Part shown: in pieces, positions 20,263 to 31,571 of the stretch
How the letters are laid out: every line of letters starts with the position of its first letter
Position numbering within the stretch: the first letter of the stretch is position 1
Assembly: GCA_029959085.1 (NCBI GenBank)
Contig: JARWIR010000047.1
Location: 3,472,001-3,536,000, forward strand
Length of the DNA stretch: 64,000 nucleotides
Direction of reading: 5' to 3'
Source: Nemophila menziesii
Lineage: Eukaryota > Streptophyta > Magnoliopsida > Boraginales > Hydrophyllaceae
Program-made: the position numbers and the translations under genes
The notes under the pieces: generated by a model
Database searches by the model: none
What the model was told of the DNA's origin: nothing
The model's input: only the letters and a program-made list of their open reading frames with translations

Positions 20263-20633
20263 TTTTAAAGAATAAAACAAATGTCCTCATCAAATAATTT
20301 TCCATTAAATTAGACGCTCTATATTTACCGCCAATATAAGTTTTAGAAATTTAAAAAAAAAATCAAAAATTATTTTTTCGTTTTTATTTATAAACATGAT
20401 AATAAATTGTTATCGTCATCACTATCGATATATACTACTCGTTAGTCTAGTATAAAACAACATTTCATCATTTTTTTTGTCACCGGCTTCAATCAAGTTA
20501 TCAGGTACAAGGTTAAACATGGAAAATCAATCTCTATCCTTTGACCTGTAGTCAGCTGTAATAACGGGTATTCCGAATCCAAGTTTGTATCAACTAAAGG
20601 AATTGTGATCAGCTTTAGACCAGTGGAAATCGA

Positions 20634-21173
20634 TTATTCACCCCATAATTCGGGACTCCATCCGTGTTTATCATTCACCTCACATACAACTTTCCACTCT
20701 TTTTGTGTTTTACTTGCATAAATTACATCGATATAAAACATCTTTTTTGTTCGAGTTGCTAAAATAAAGGGTTCCTCACTCTAGAAGAAAGAGTTTGTGC
20801 TGATCATTGTTGCCCAGTTTTTCGATTTTCTCTTTTTCATTTTTTCCTCGGTGATATTCCATTTAAACTTGAACAACACAATTGAACACCCACGAATGAA
20901 TTCCACCTTTACAATTTTACTTAACTCACCAGAAAAAGGTTTCACCACCTGTGATAGTACAAAATGACTAGTTAATAAACATATTATTACCAACTACCAA
21001 GAATGGAGATAGGGACAACTTTTTACCTGTGATGGTACAAACTCCATAATCCTAGGTGACTCTCTTTTCTCTTTTGTCACGCGTAACCCATTTGATCCCG
21101 GTGACAACACAAGAATCATAGCTGTATACACAGGCCCACTAGACATGTTGGACAAGGAAACCAATTCAGCAAG
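20634..21173 (-). pseudogene. CACTA (En/Spm) element coding relic, DUF4216-like
   Basis: On the minus strand the first segment (21,173-21,028) reads LAELVSLSNMSSGPVYTAMI and then NGLRVTKEKRESPR, resembling the NG-R-HTKxRE-R motif that precedes DUF4216 in CACTA proteins. A 79-bp intron-like gap with GT and AG ends follows. The second segment (from 20,948) reads ELSKIVKVEFIRGCSIVLFK, then, after an in-frame TAG at 20,781-20,783, EPFILATRTKKMFYID and KEWKVVCEVNDKHGWSP, ending TAA at 20,634-20,636. The IVLFKxKW and EPFILAxxxxxxFYxD signatures are characteristic of DUF4216, found in plant CACTA elements. With a nonsense codon and no transposase domain it is a dead fragment. Confidence 0.65.
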
Positions 21174-21194
21174 ATAACTACCATTTAAAAAATA

Positions 21195-24040
21195 AGTTTT
21201 TGGACTACCTTAATTGTAGTCTGAATGGTTTTCCTTCTAAGTGATCATAGACTTCAACTATCGTTGAAAGATCTTCCTGTATTTCCTCCATCTCATTAAA
21301 TCTTTCATCCTAGAATTTTCTACGAGTTGATTCATAAATATTGTTGATATTCTTCTTCTGATGCACGTAATATCATTTTCATATTGTCGAGAGTAAGTCC
21401 CATTTCCTTTATTCTACTATTACATTTCAAGCACAACACAAACATGAAAGTAAAAATCATCAATATGGTAGTCCGTGAATATCTTATATTAAATTTTTCA
21501 TAAATAATTAACGTTTGCTTTGTTAAATATTTGAAGCATTGCTTCCTTTTTTTATCAAGTTCACTTTCTTTCTATGAGTAAAGAAAAATGTGCTTAAAGT
21601 GCAATATTTATAATAGACAGAGACATGAACAAAAGTGTTATCATATTTTTGGGTTTTTTATGAAATTGTTTTAGTATATGATTCACAATCCTAATATTAT
21701 TATCACGATATCTAAAATGTTATTTTGGGAGAGACAAGCTATCCCACCCGATAGTATCATTCTACTGAATGGACGCAATGGTCTAAATGACTCAGAGTCT
21801 ATACTCTTGATCACGTTTATAAACCCGACAATTTTTTTATCAAATACTTCCTTTGAGGTATGATCAGTGAATTTGTTAACAATTTCGATGAATTTATAGT
21901 AATTTTCTCCAAAACACGTCCCACTTAAAAAATATCGGTTTTTGGATCATTGGTCATCAAACTAGTAAAGATATAGAGTAAATACACTATTTACTCTTAT
22001 ACTATTACTCATTTAACATATTACCCCATGTTTTCTAAAACTTGTCCATTCATCCATGTACAAAATTTTCAAGCTAAATTACCCATATTAACGGATTTTG
22101 CTCAATTTTTTTGTTAAGTTATTATTAAATTATTTTTAATCAGTCTTAATTAATTTATATATTATTATTTTGATCCATAAGTTTAACAAATTTAAAATTG
22201 ATCTTCCAATTTAGCGAAAAATATTTAAATATGTCAAATTAATAAAAATAAATTAATTAAAAAATAACCGCCATTCCCTTCGCACCCCTCCATTTTATAG
22301 CCAACCACTAAAAAAGTAAGTTTAAAACATTTTCGTCCAAAGTTTGATGATCATGTTATCAAGAACAAATACAAGAATCTTACTAACATCATATTATCGA
22401 GAAAAGCTTCTACTCAATTGTACAAAACATGATCGTTTTAAGTTAAGTTTCATAAATAACCAATATGTGACTTACCTTACTAAGAATAATGAATTTCATA
22501 TTTTTAAAAGGTTCCATAAGAAGGTTCTTTTTTCTATTATTCTTCTTTTGTGATGGATTTTATAGTTAGTGGGTTCATTCTTGAAGCAATTAGTAATCCA
22601 ATTTTACTTGTTGTTGTCATTGTTCGTTTTGTCATTGTTACAGTTGTATTTACTTGTAATACCTGATATGGAAAATAAGTTATCACTAGTCTCATTACTT
22701 TGATTAAAGAGATGCAACAGAGTTAGAATCCATGCTTCATTATAATAATTTTAGATCCATCAAACCATAATCTAAAGGAATCAAAAAACCCAAATTAAGC
22801 ATCTATACAATAATTGGAGAATACATCAATGTTCAAATTACTCCATCTTTTAATTTATAACAACCATGTATTCATAGAATAGAAAGTATGATCAAACTTG
22901 ATTCTACTAACCCTAAATTAAATTCAAAATTTGAGCTAATACACATATGTTTCTTATGTCCCAAAAATCAAATCTTTGAGAGTAAAAACAATTCTATTAG
23001 GAAAAGGATGATTTGATGAATTATTTGGGGGTTATTTGTATAGTCGTAAAATTTTGAACATTGAGGAGTTTCACGAAGAAACATATAGAAATATATTACA
23101 AATTTAGAATTCGAAGATATACAAGTACTATCTAGTGAAGTATAACTTGATTTGGCCCTATAAATTCAAAACCATCTTTTGAAATATTGGTTTTTATAAG
23201 AAATTGGTTAATTTAGAGAATTCGTTGTACTATGCATATGGAGAAAATCATCTTGTTTGGTTTTCTTCAGTTGTACATGCTCCACCCGGGCCAACAAATT
23301 GTAAGCTTTATCAACCAGTATTTGAAGACAGATTTAGTTTTAAAGAATATTTTGAGATTTTATGTTTTACATAATTTTTAATATTTTTTAATTCAATTAT
23401 TTTGTATCATTAATGAATGTTTTGGGTAATGATAATGGTGATGATGGTGATAATAATAGTGGTGGATGTGTGTGAAGAAGGTGGACTGAAGATAGGTGGG
23501 AGGAGGTTGCAAAATAAATCTATGTAGGCTAGGATGTTTATGAAAAACCAAATCGATGTGTTAATCTGATTCGTTCGAACTTGTGGGTCAAAATAATAAT
23601 TTGAAATTATCTAAATTAATTAAGTATAATTTAATAATAAGTTAACAGATTTTTTAGATTGAACCCGCCTAAAGGCAGTAAACTAGCACAAGGGTCACAC
23701 TTTAAAAAGTAGGGGGTAATCTATAAAAAGGGTCATAGTAGAAAATATTGTAAGTGTATTTACTACAAGATTTATAAAACTAAAGGTTTTTAAGCGTCCT
23801 TGTCGAGCACAATGAAACTTCGCCATAAAAAACTCATAATATGACCAACTTATATATATATATATAAGAAGTAAACTATAAATATTTACAAATTTATAAA
23901 ATGTTTCCACCATATTATCGAAAATGGTACAAAATATATCATTTCATCGCTCTTATAAGCTCCCTTGTTTGAGGGTATTTTATCACAAAAATACTTTTAA
24001 CTTGAGTATTAGAGTGCCAACAAAAGTATCTTCTTAAACA
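21195..24040. repeat. Copy 0, part 3
   Basis: Collinear with 28,200-30,850: TCTGAATGGTT..CTTCTAAGT, ATATTAAATTT..CGTAAATAATT, GACAGAGACATG, CACCCGATAGTATCATTCTA, AAAGAAAGTAA...CATTTTCGTC, TTGTTGTTGTCATTGTTCG, GGGTCACACTTTAAAAAGTA and GTCCTTGTCGAGCACAATGA are all shared in order. Divergence is similar to part 1. No frame is conserved; the small frames at 21,678, 22,344 and 23,695 are not supported. Confidence 0.8.
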
Positions 24041-24996
24041 CACATTATACTCATACCTACATCGCGACAACATTAAGTCTATAAATATAAGAACACTCCA
24101 AGAACACAACATGTATTGAAAGAGTAATCGAACAATAAAAAAATAGTTGTAGATTAAAACCTCATAAGTCAAGATCTTTCTTGACCTAACCAAACTCTAA
24201 GCTAAAAGTCCAAAAAGTTATTGACAAACAATAATAGAAATCAACCTAAGAAACAAATGAATTGACAAAATAACCAAGATAAAAACATTCAAGTACACCT
24301 ATTACCCCAAACAAAGACGACACACAAGAAAAAGCAACGAGAACCATAATTCCATTAGAACTCTTGACTTGAAAGTCGAACAACAGAATTTACGTTAAAT
24401 AAAGGTATCACCAGAATGCAAAAGAAAGACTAACAAGATTCAATTTCATTCGGAGTCTAAAACCATATAAGAAACCTAACAGTCACTTTGAGTAAATTAC
24501 CTAAATACCGAGAGGATCTCTGTATACCAATGTTACATTACAAGACAAGAGATTTGAAATCTAAGGTAAAGGAGATCCTAAGTTTAAGGAACATAAATTG
24601 CTCTGAAGAAGACTGTGTTGTCCATCTCATTTCTTGTAACCAAGCCACCATAAACACGCTCAACAGAAAATGGGAAAAACAACAAAGTTTGAGAGTAGTC
24701 CTTCACCACGAGTAGCTTATCTCACACCACTGACACCACCACTAACAAGAGCATATATGAACCAAGATAACCACCACCAAACTTTGACATTCACGAGTAT
24801 CAAGCATATAAAGCACCACCAGATATGAATTTCCACTAACGTCGTTAACTATCAATGCCACCACCACCGCAATTAACGAAACCAACCATAAGGAATCTTC
24901 TTTGAACCACCTTTTCCTCCTACCTAGAAAAAGAGATCCACAGTAATGGGTGGTGGTAGCTTCAATTTGGGTAGGGAGGGGAGGTTCATATTTAGA
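24041..24996. other. Spacer between the old copy and the tandem units
   Basis: Less AT-biased than its surroundings, with CCACCACC-type runs at 24,725-24,870 that complement the GGT tracts at 19,975-20,262. A 75-codon frame at 24,488-24,715 (MSKLPKYREDL...) resembles nothing I know and has no supporting signals. On the minus strand the region could be a leader of a lost element; that is speculation. Confidence 0.4.
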
Positions 24997-25706
24997 GTGT
25001 TTGTTTTCAAAGGTTTGTTAGTGGTGTTATGGATGCTACAAATTTGATGAAAAATAGGTTAAATACAAATCAGTTATGCACATTTTTTACTAATCAAATG
25101 TTTCTGGTACAAATGAAATAAAAATATGAGATGCAGACCATATAATAATAGGTCCAAAATTATCTTAATATTACTCTAAATTATTTGGGTTAAACCATTT
25201 GTTGCAAAGACTTTTTTGATCTTTATTAAATCAAGAAGAATCATCTTATAGTTTGAAGCAAAGGTAAGCCTCCAATAATAGATTGTAAGGTATATCAGTT
25301 TTTGGTTCTTAACGAATGTTCGTTATTTTATATCACGAAATTATATAGGCGTATTATATTACCTTATTTGTTGATTCTAATGTCTTTGATTACATACCTA
25401 TAAAACATGTAAAAATGGATAATTATTTTAAAGTCTAAGTATGTTATGTCATGACTCCATTATCAGGGGTGTTTTAGGAATTTTTTTAGTTACGTTTTTC
25501 CTTTCAAAAAACATGATAAGGGGAATTCCCTATATAGTCCATGAGCTATATACCTATAACCACTTTCTTATTAAAATTACATCCACATGCCAAGATGTAT
25601 TTTGAAATGGGGTAAGACTTCTATCCTATATTGGATTATCCAATATTAAAATCACATCAATTAATTATAATATCAAACTGCATGTCATTAGATTAATTAG
25701 GTAAAT
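24997..25706. repeat. Left flank of the tandem units (homologous to copy 0 at 11,186-11,900)
   Basis: Shares GGTGTTATGGATGCTAC, ATGAAAT..AAATATGAGATGCAGACC, AGAAGAATCATCTTATAG and GTAAGGTATATC with copy 0. Present once only: units 2 and 3 lack it, which fixes the left breakpoint of the triplication at the MITE. Confidence 0.8.
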
Positions 25707-25789
25707 ATTTTTGCAAGTTAAAAACACAAGATATGTGTCATATTATGATTTGTATTAGACCATCCAATATTGGAAGGAATAATTTTCCC
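25617..25789 (+). mobile_element. MITE with palindromic ends, containing the tandem-duplication breakpoint
   Basis: Left end CTTCTATCCTATATTGGAT and right end CCATCCAATATTGGAAGG. Its central ATATTTTTGCAAGTTAAAAA is the start of each tandem unit, so units 2 and 3 carry only its right half (31,572-31,655 and 37,451-37,535). Confidence 0.7.
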
Positions 25790-26189
25790 TTGAACTACTA
25801 AAAGATGTAATTCCCCAAATGGTCATGAGTTATACAATTATTACAGGTTTGCTCCTCAAAATTGTTTGCTATAGGGTATTTAACTTTGAAAAAGGGGCAG
25901 AGTCAAGATATTTTCTTTGTGGATGGGAGGGATAATTAATGCTCTCGAACCATTTATATTTAAGGGGGAGTAGAACTCACAATTTTATTATTTTTGTTAT
26001 GGCCTTGATATCTCTTCTTATGGTTGCATAATTCTATTATATATTTCGCATAAAGTGTAAATCTTGATTACTAAATTTTTAGGTAACTTATCATTATTTT
26101 TTAAATGTTTATTTATAAGAATAGTATGGTTATATTAGTAAGAATCACACTATGAATATTTACGAATATATGCATTGCAATGATCATGT

Positions 26190-26580
26190 CCCTATTACCA
26201 TTGATAGGTAGACTAACATGTTTCCACTACTTTATCGTAAATGTTATGAAATGTACCATTTTATCAGTCTTATAGGTCCTATTGTTTGAGAGCCTTTTAA
26301 GTAAATTTATTCTAACTTTAGTATTAGACGGCCACCAGAAGCATCCTCTATGTGGTTTTAAACATTTACTATTTGTGCATGATACTACTATCTCGAGAAG
26401 GCATGAAAGATTTCAAAAACTTGAATGTGCTTATGGATGATGGTTTTTGCTCTACCACCAATCCAAACATGTAAACATAAGTGTATAAATCGTGTCTCGC
26501 CCTTATTGAAAATGTGATTTAGCAATCGAGGTAATAAGACAACATTAGTAATCATAAACATCTAACTTAGACATAACATG
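26190..26580. repeat. R block, first copy in unit 1
   Basis: About 390 bp (TGTTTCCACTACTTTATCG..., CATGAAAGAT, GCTTATGGATGATGG, TAAACATAAGTGTATAA, GCCCTTATTGAAAATG) repeated in the same orientation ~4.5 kb downstream at 30,720-31,090. Also present at 12,920-13,310, 15,850-16,150 and, truncated, 23,880-24,040. Confidence 0.7.
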
Positions 26581-29500
26581 TTATATATAACAAGTATCAT
26601 TAATGACATATGTACTTTGAAGCATGTTCTAATAATGTAGTGAGTTTATCAATTTGAAAAACCATCTAATTTTAAAATTAAAGTGTTTCAATTATTTCAA
26701 GCACTAGTAATTTACTAAAATTTTCAAATTCTTCACATACCTATTAATAGTTTATCATAGATAATAAACAAATTAAGGAAATAAAGGATTCAAAATCTTA
26801 ATAACCAAAGGTAAAAAAACAACTAAATCACATTTCACTAGTATCACATATTTTTTAAAGATACATTAATACAAATAATAGAAACGAGTAGCACCTTATC
26901 GTATAAAGAATAAAGAATAAACCAAAATTAACCATATATAATATGTTAATTTTAAAAAAAAGAATAACTTGAAATTTATTCAATTAACCAAAAGGTAAAA
27001 AAATAAATTATTTATGGGATATCGTAATCTAAATCTGTAAATATTATATCGTCTTTGAAACATAATATAAAGCCGCTACCCCTCCTTTCCTAATATCGAA
27101 CACTAGCCCCTACCCTTTATCATCTATAGTTAACACATTACACAAAATTTTCTATGTAGTATCATCATTTTGTATTGATTAATCTAATGTGCCCCCTTCT
27201 TAAATGTGCTTCTTTTTTCCTTCCTTCTTCGATCTTCTCATCTTTAAGTATCTTTCGTTGAATATTCCATTTCAATTGATGATTCTTTGATGAGTTGATA
27301 TTAATTATTAATTTTTTTTATTATCTTGTCAATGAATTATTGCTTATCATTTATAATGGATATACTCACTTTTATTACTTTAGATATTTTTAATTTCTAG
27401 GAAAATAAGTATCATTGTTATTTTTAAATTTAATTAATTTTGTTTTGTTATTATTTAATATATTTTCTCCTAACTTTTATTAGGTGTATATTAATTTGAA
27501 AAACACTTTTCTTGAACTTGATCGGAAACATTTTATTTTTATATATTGGAATTATTTATATTGAAAATTTAAGTTGGATATTGGTCATTATCAATCGAAT
27601 TATAGTCCTGGTTATCCGTTATCAGGGGTGTTTTAGAAATTTTATTTAGCAAGGGTTCAAACATTACAAAATCTTGGTAAGGAAAATTCCCTATGTAGTT
27701 CATGAACTGTATCCGTTTAGTTATGGCCTTGCTATCTCTTCTTATGTGGGCATACTTCTCTTAATGTGATATGACTTATGTGAGAACAAAGCTGAAGTTT
27801 TTTGTTGGAACATTGCTGATATGATCTATGGGTGGTTGTTCAGATTAAGTGGGGGTACTTTTGTGGAATTTAAGATGTTGGAAGTTCTTATATACATTAA
27901 ATATTTTGGATTCATGATACCATGTTTCTATGCTCTATATTTTATATATGGTCTTTAGTTGTTCCAGTTTATCTGGTTATCTGGTTATCTTAAACTAGTC
28001 TCATATTCATTAACACAAAAAAAAACACCCCAAATCTAGTATCTACAATTCCGAACTATTATACATCAAATAGAAACTAAGGCTATAGTGTAAAACCAGA
28101 AAGCTAGAAATGAAAAGTCAGCATTCTAATTAAACCCCCACTAATCATAATCCATTAAGTTTAACAACTAGACAGAAATTGATCAAGATAACTTTTATTT
28201 AAGAAGTGTGCTTTGAGACTATCTTAATGGTATTTTGAATGGTTCTACTTCTAAGTCACGATAGACTTCAACTATTCCTAAAAGGTCCTCTCATATCATC
28301 TTTGTCATGTTGGGCTTTGAACACGAAATATCACCAATTGGGTTGTCCATAGATCTCTTATATTAAATTTCTCGTAAATAATTAACGTTTGTTTTGTTAA
28401 ATATTTGAATCATTACTTCCTTTTTTTATCAAGTTCACTTTTTTATATTTGTAAAGAAAAATGTTCTTAAAGTGTAATATTTATAGTAGACAGAGACGTG
28501 CACAAAAGTTTTATTATATTTTTGGGTTGTTTGTGAAATTATTTTAGTATATTATTCTCAATCCTAATATTATTATCACGACAACTAACATGTGATTTTG
28601 GGCGAGACAAGCTGGCCCACCCGATAGTATCATTCTAGTGGAGGAACACAATGGTCTAAATGACTAACAATTGATATTCTTGAGCATATTGATAAACCCG
28701 ATACTTTTGTATCAAATACTTCCTTTGAAGTATGAGTAGTGAATTTGTTAACAATGACGATGAATTTATTGTAATTTTTTTCTAAAATACGACCCACTTA
28801 AAAAATATCGATTTATGGGTCATTGATCATCAAAATAGTAAACATATAGAGTAAATATACTATTTATCCCTATAATATTACTCATTTGACAAATTACGCC
28901 ATGTTTTCTAAAACGTGTCCATTCATCCATGTACAAAACTTTCAAGCTAAATTACACATATTAACATATTTTGTCTAATTTTTTAGTTAAGTTATTATTA
29001 AATTATTTATAATCATTATTAATTAATTTATATTATTATATTGACCCATAAGTTTATCAAATTTAAAATTGATCTCCCTATTTTGCTAAAAATATTTAAA
29101 TACATCAAATTAAAAAAAATTAATAAATATCCGCCATCCCCTTCGTCTTTTTCACACAACCCTATATTTCATAGTCAACCACTAAGAAAGTAAATTCAAA
29201 ACATTTTTCTTCATAGTTTGATGATAAGGTTATGAAGGAAAAATAAAAGAATCTTGCTAGCACTATAGTGTCAAGAAAAGCTTCTACTTAATTGGACAAA
29301 ACATGATCGGTTTAAGTTAAGTTTCATGAATAACCAAAATGTGACTTTCCATACTAAAAATAATGTATTTCATTTTTTGAAATGGTTCCATAAGACGATT
29401 ATTTTTTCTATTATTCTTATTTTGTGATGGATTTTATATTAAGTGGGTTCATTCTTGAAGCAGTTAGTAATCCAATTTTACTTGTTGTTGTCGTTGTTGT

Positions 29501-30719
29501 TCGTTTTGCCATTGTTACAATTGTATTTACTTGTAATACCTTCTATGAAATATGAGTTATCACTAGTTTCATTACTTGGATTAAAGAGATGCAATAGAGT
29601 TAGAATCCATACTACATTATAATAATGTTAGATCCATGAAACCATAATATAAAGGCGTCAAAAAGCCTCAAATTAAGTATCTTTACGATTATTGGAGTGC
29701 AAAGTAATGTGCAAACGTTTACTCCATCATTTATTTCATAGAATAGAAAGTATGATCAAACTAGATTCTCTTAACTCTAAATTAAATTTACACATATGTT
29801 TCTTATGTCCTAAAAATCAAATCTTTGAGAATAACAATAATTCTATCACGAAAATGATGATTTGGTGAAATTATTTGGGGGTTATTTGTATAGTGAGGAG
29901 TTCCACGAAGAAACATATCAAAATATATTTCAAATTTAGAATTCAAAGATATACAAGTAATATACAGTGAAGTATAACTTGATTTGGCCTTATAAATTTA
30001 AAACCATCTTTTGAAATATTGTATTTCATTAGAATATGGTTAATTTATACCATTCAGTGTACTATGCATATGGAGAAAATCATCTTGCGTAGTTTTCTTC
30101 ACTTGTACATGCTCCACTCGCGTCAACAAATTGTAAGCTTCATTAACTAGTAATTAAAGATGGTTTTAATTTTAAAGAATATTTTGATGTTTAATGTTTA
30201 AAATAATTTTTAACATTTTTTATTTAAATTATTTTGTATCATTAATGAATGTTTTGGGTAATGATAATGGTGATGATGGTGATGATAATAGTGGTGGATG
30301 TGTATGAAGAAGGTGGTCTGAAGATAGGTAAGGAGGAGGTTGCAAAATCAATCAATGTAGGTTGGGATGTGTATGAAAAAATAAATTTATGGGTTAATTG
30401 ATTCTTTCAAACTTGTGGGTTAAATTAATAATTTCCAATTATCTAAATTAATTAAGAATAATTTATAGAGTCTTTGATCGGACCTACCAAAAGACAATAA
30501 ACTTGCACATGATTTGTATAGTGATAAAGGGTCACACTTTAAAAAGTAGGGTGTCTTCTATCAAAAGGGTCATAGTAGAAAATATTTTGAGTGTATTTTC
30601 TATAAGATATATAAACTAAAGGTTTTTAGGCGTCCTCGTCGAGCACAATGAAACTTCACCATAAAAACTCACTACGTGATCAACACACACATATATATAA
30701 GGATCAAACTATAAATATT

Positions 30720-31090
30720 TACAAATGTATAAAATGTTTCCACTATATTATCGATAATGATACAAAATATACCATTTCATCGCTCTTATAAGCTCCCATG
30801 TTTGAGGGTCATTTATCACAAATTTACTTTTAACTCGAGTGCTACCGCAAGTATATTCTAGTGGTCATTAATATTTGCTACATGGGTAGGACATTACCAT
30901 CTCATAAAGACCCAAAAGATCTCAAAACGCTATATGTGCCCATGGATGATGTTTATTATTCTATCAACAATCCAAACTAGTAAACATAACTGTATAACTT
31001 TTGTGTCATCCTTATTCATAATGCATTTTAGCAATTAATGTCGTAAAATAGTGATCATCAACATCTAATTCAATATATTCAATTCTTGAC
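30720..31090. repeat. R block, second copy in unit 1
   Basis: Diverged direct repeat of 26,190-26,580, sharing TGTTTCCACTATATTATCG, CTCTTATAAGCTCCC, CATGGATGATG and AGTAAACATAACTGTATAAC. The 4.5-kb spacing would suit decayed LTRs, but the interval has no gag-pol coding sequence. Confidence 0.65.
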
Positions 31091-31571
31091 TGGGGACACC
31101 AAAGGCCTACTAGTATCATTAATGACAACAACTCTACTATTTGTACTTTCAATCATATCTAAATAATCAGAATATCTAAGAATTTTTTAATTATTCGAGT
31201 TCATCATCCTTAAAAATCATATAATTATAAAATTAAAATGTTAAAACCTATATTTGATCTTTAAAAACCCTAGTCGTGGCCTAATATACCCATTTTAAAA
31301 CATATAAACTATAGATTAGAAATGATTAATCATGGTAAAAACATCAACAAAATTCAATCATTAGAGAGTCATAAATGCATATCATACTATTAGGTGAATG
31401 ATTACTTTGAAGGCCATTTAACTAGAAGAACAAGATAAATTAGACACACACATTTTGTGTTGTATCTAGATATAGAGATGAGAAAAGAATGAGGTACAAG
31501 ATATAATATGGCATGTGCAAGAGAATAGATATTAGATTAATTCATATCTGAAACAAAGCTAAGTGGCCAAT

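Larger units (their letters stand above)
25707..31571 (+). repeat. Tandem unit 1 (~5,865 bp)
   Basis: Starts at ATTTTTGCAAGTT inside the MITE and ends at AAAGCTAAGTGGCCAAT. Contents in order: right half of the MITE, R block (26,190-26,580), TATAAAG/CCCCTCC block (27,066-27,090), TTGTTGTTGTCGTTGTTG run (~29,480), second R block (30,720-31,090), and a unique tail with CCCTAGTCGTGGCCTAATAT (~31,268). No open frame of credible length. It lacks 13 bp (TACCTGGAAAA.. region, ~31,240) present in units 2 and 3. Confidence 0.93.

Noticed and set aside
24488..24715. 75-codon frame (MSKLPKYREDL...) as a gene
   Set aside because: No recognised family, no promoter or splice context, and absent from the otherwise homologous tandem units.
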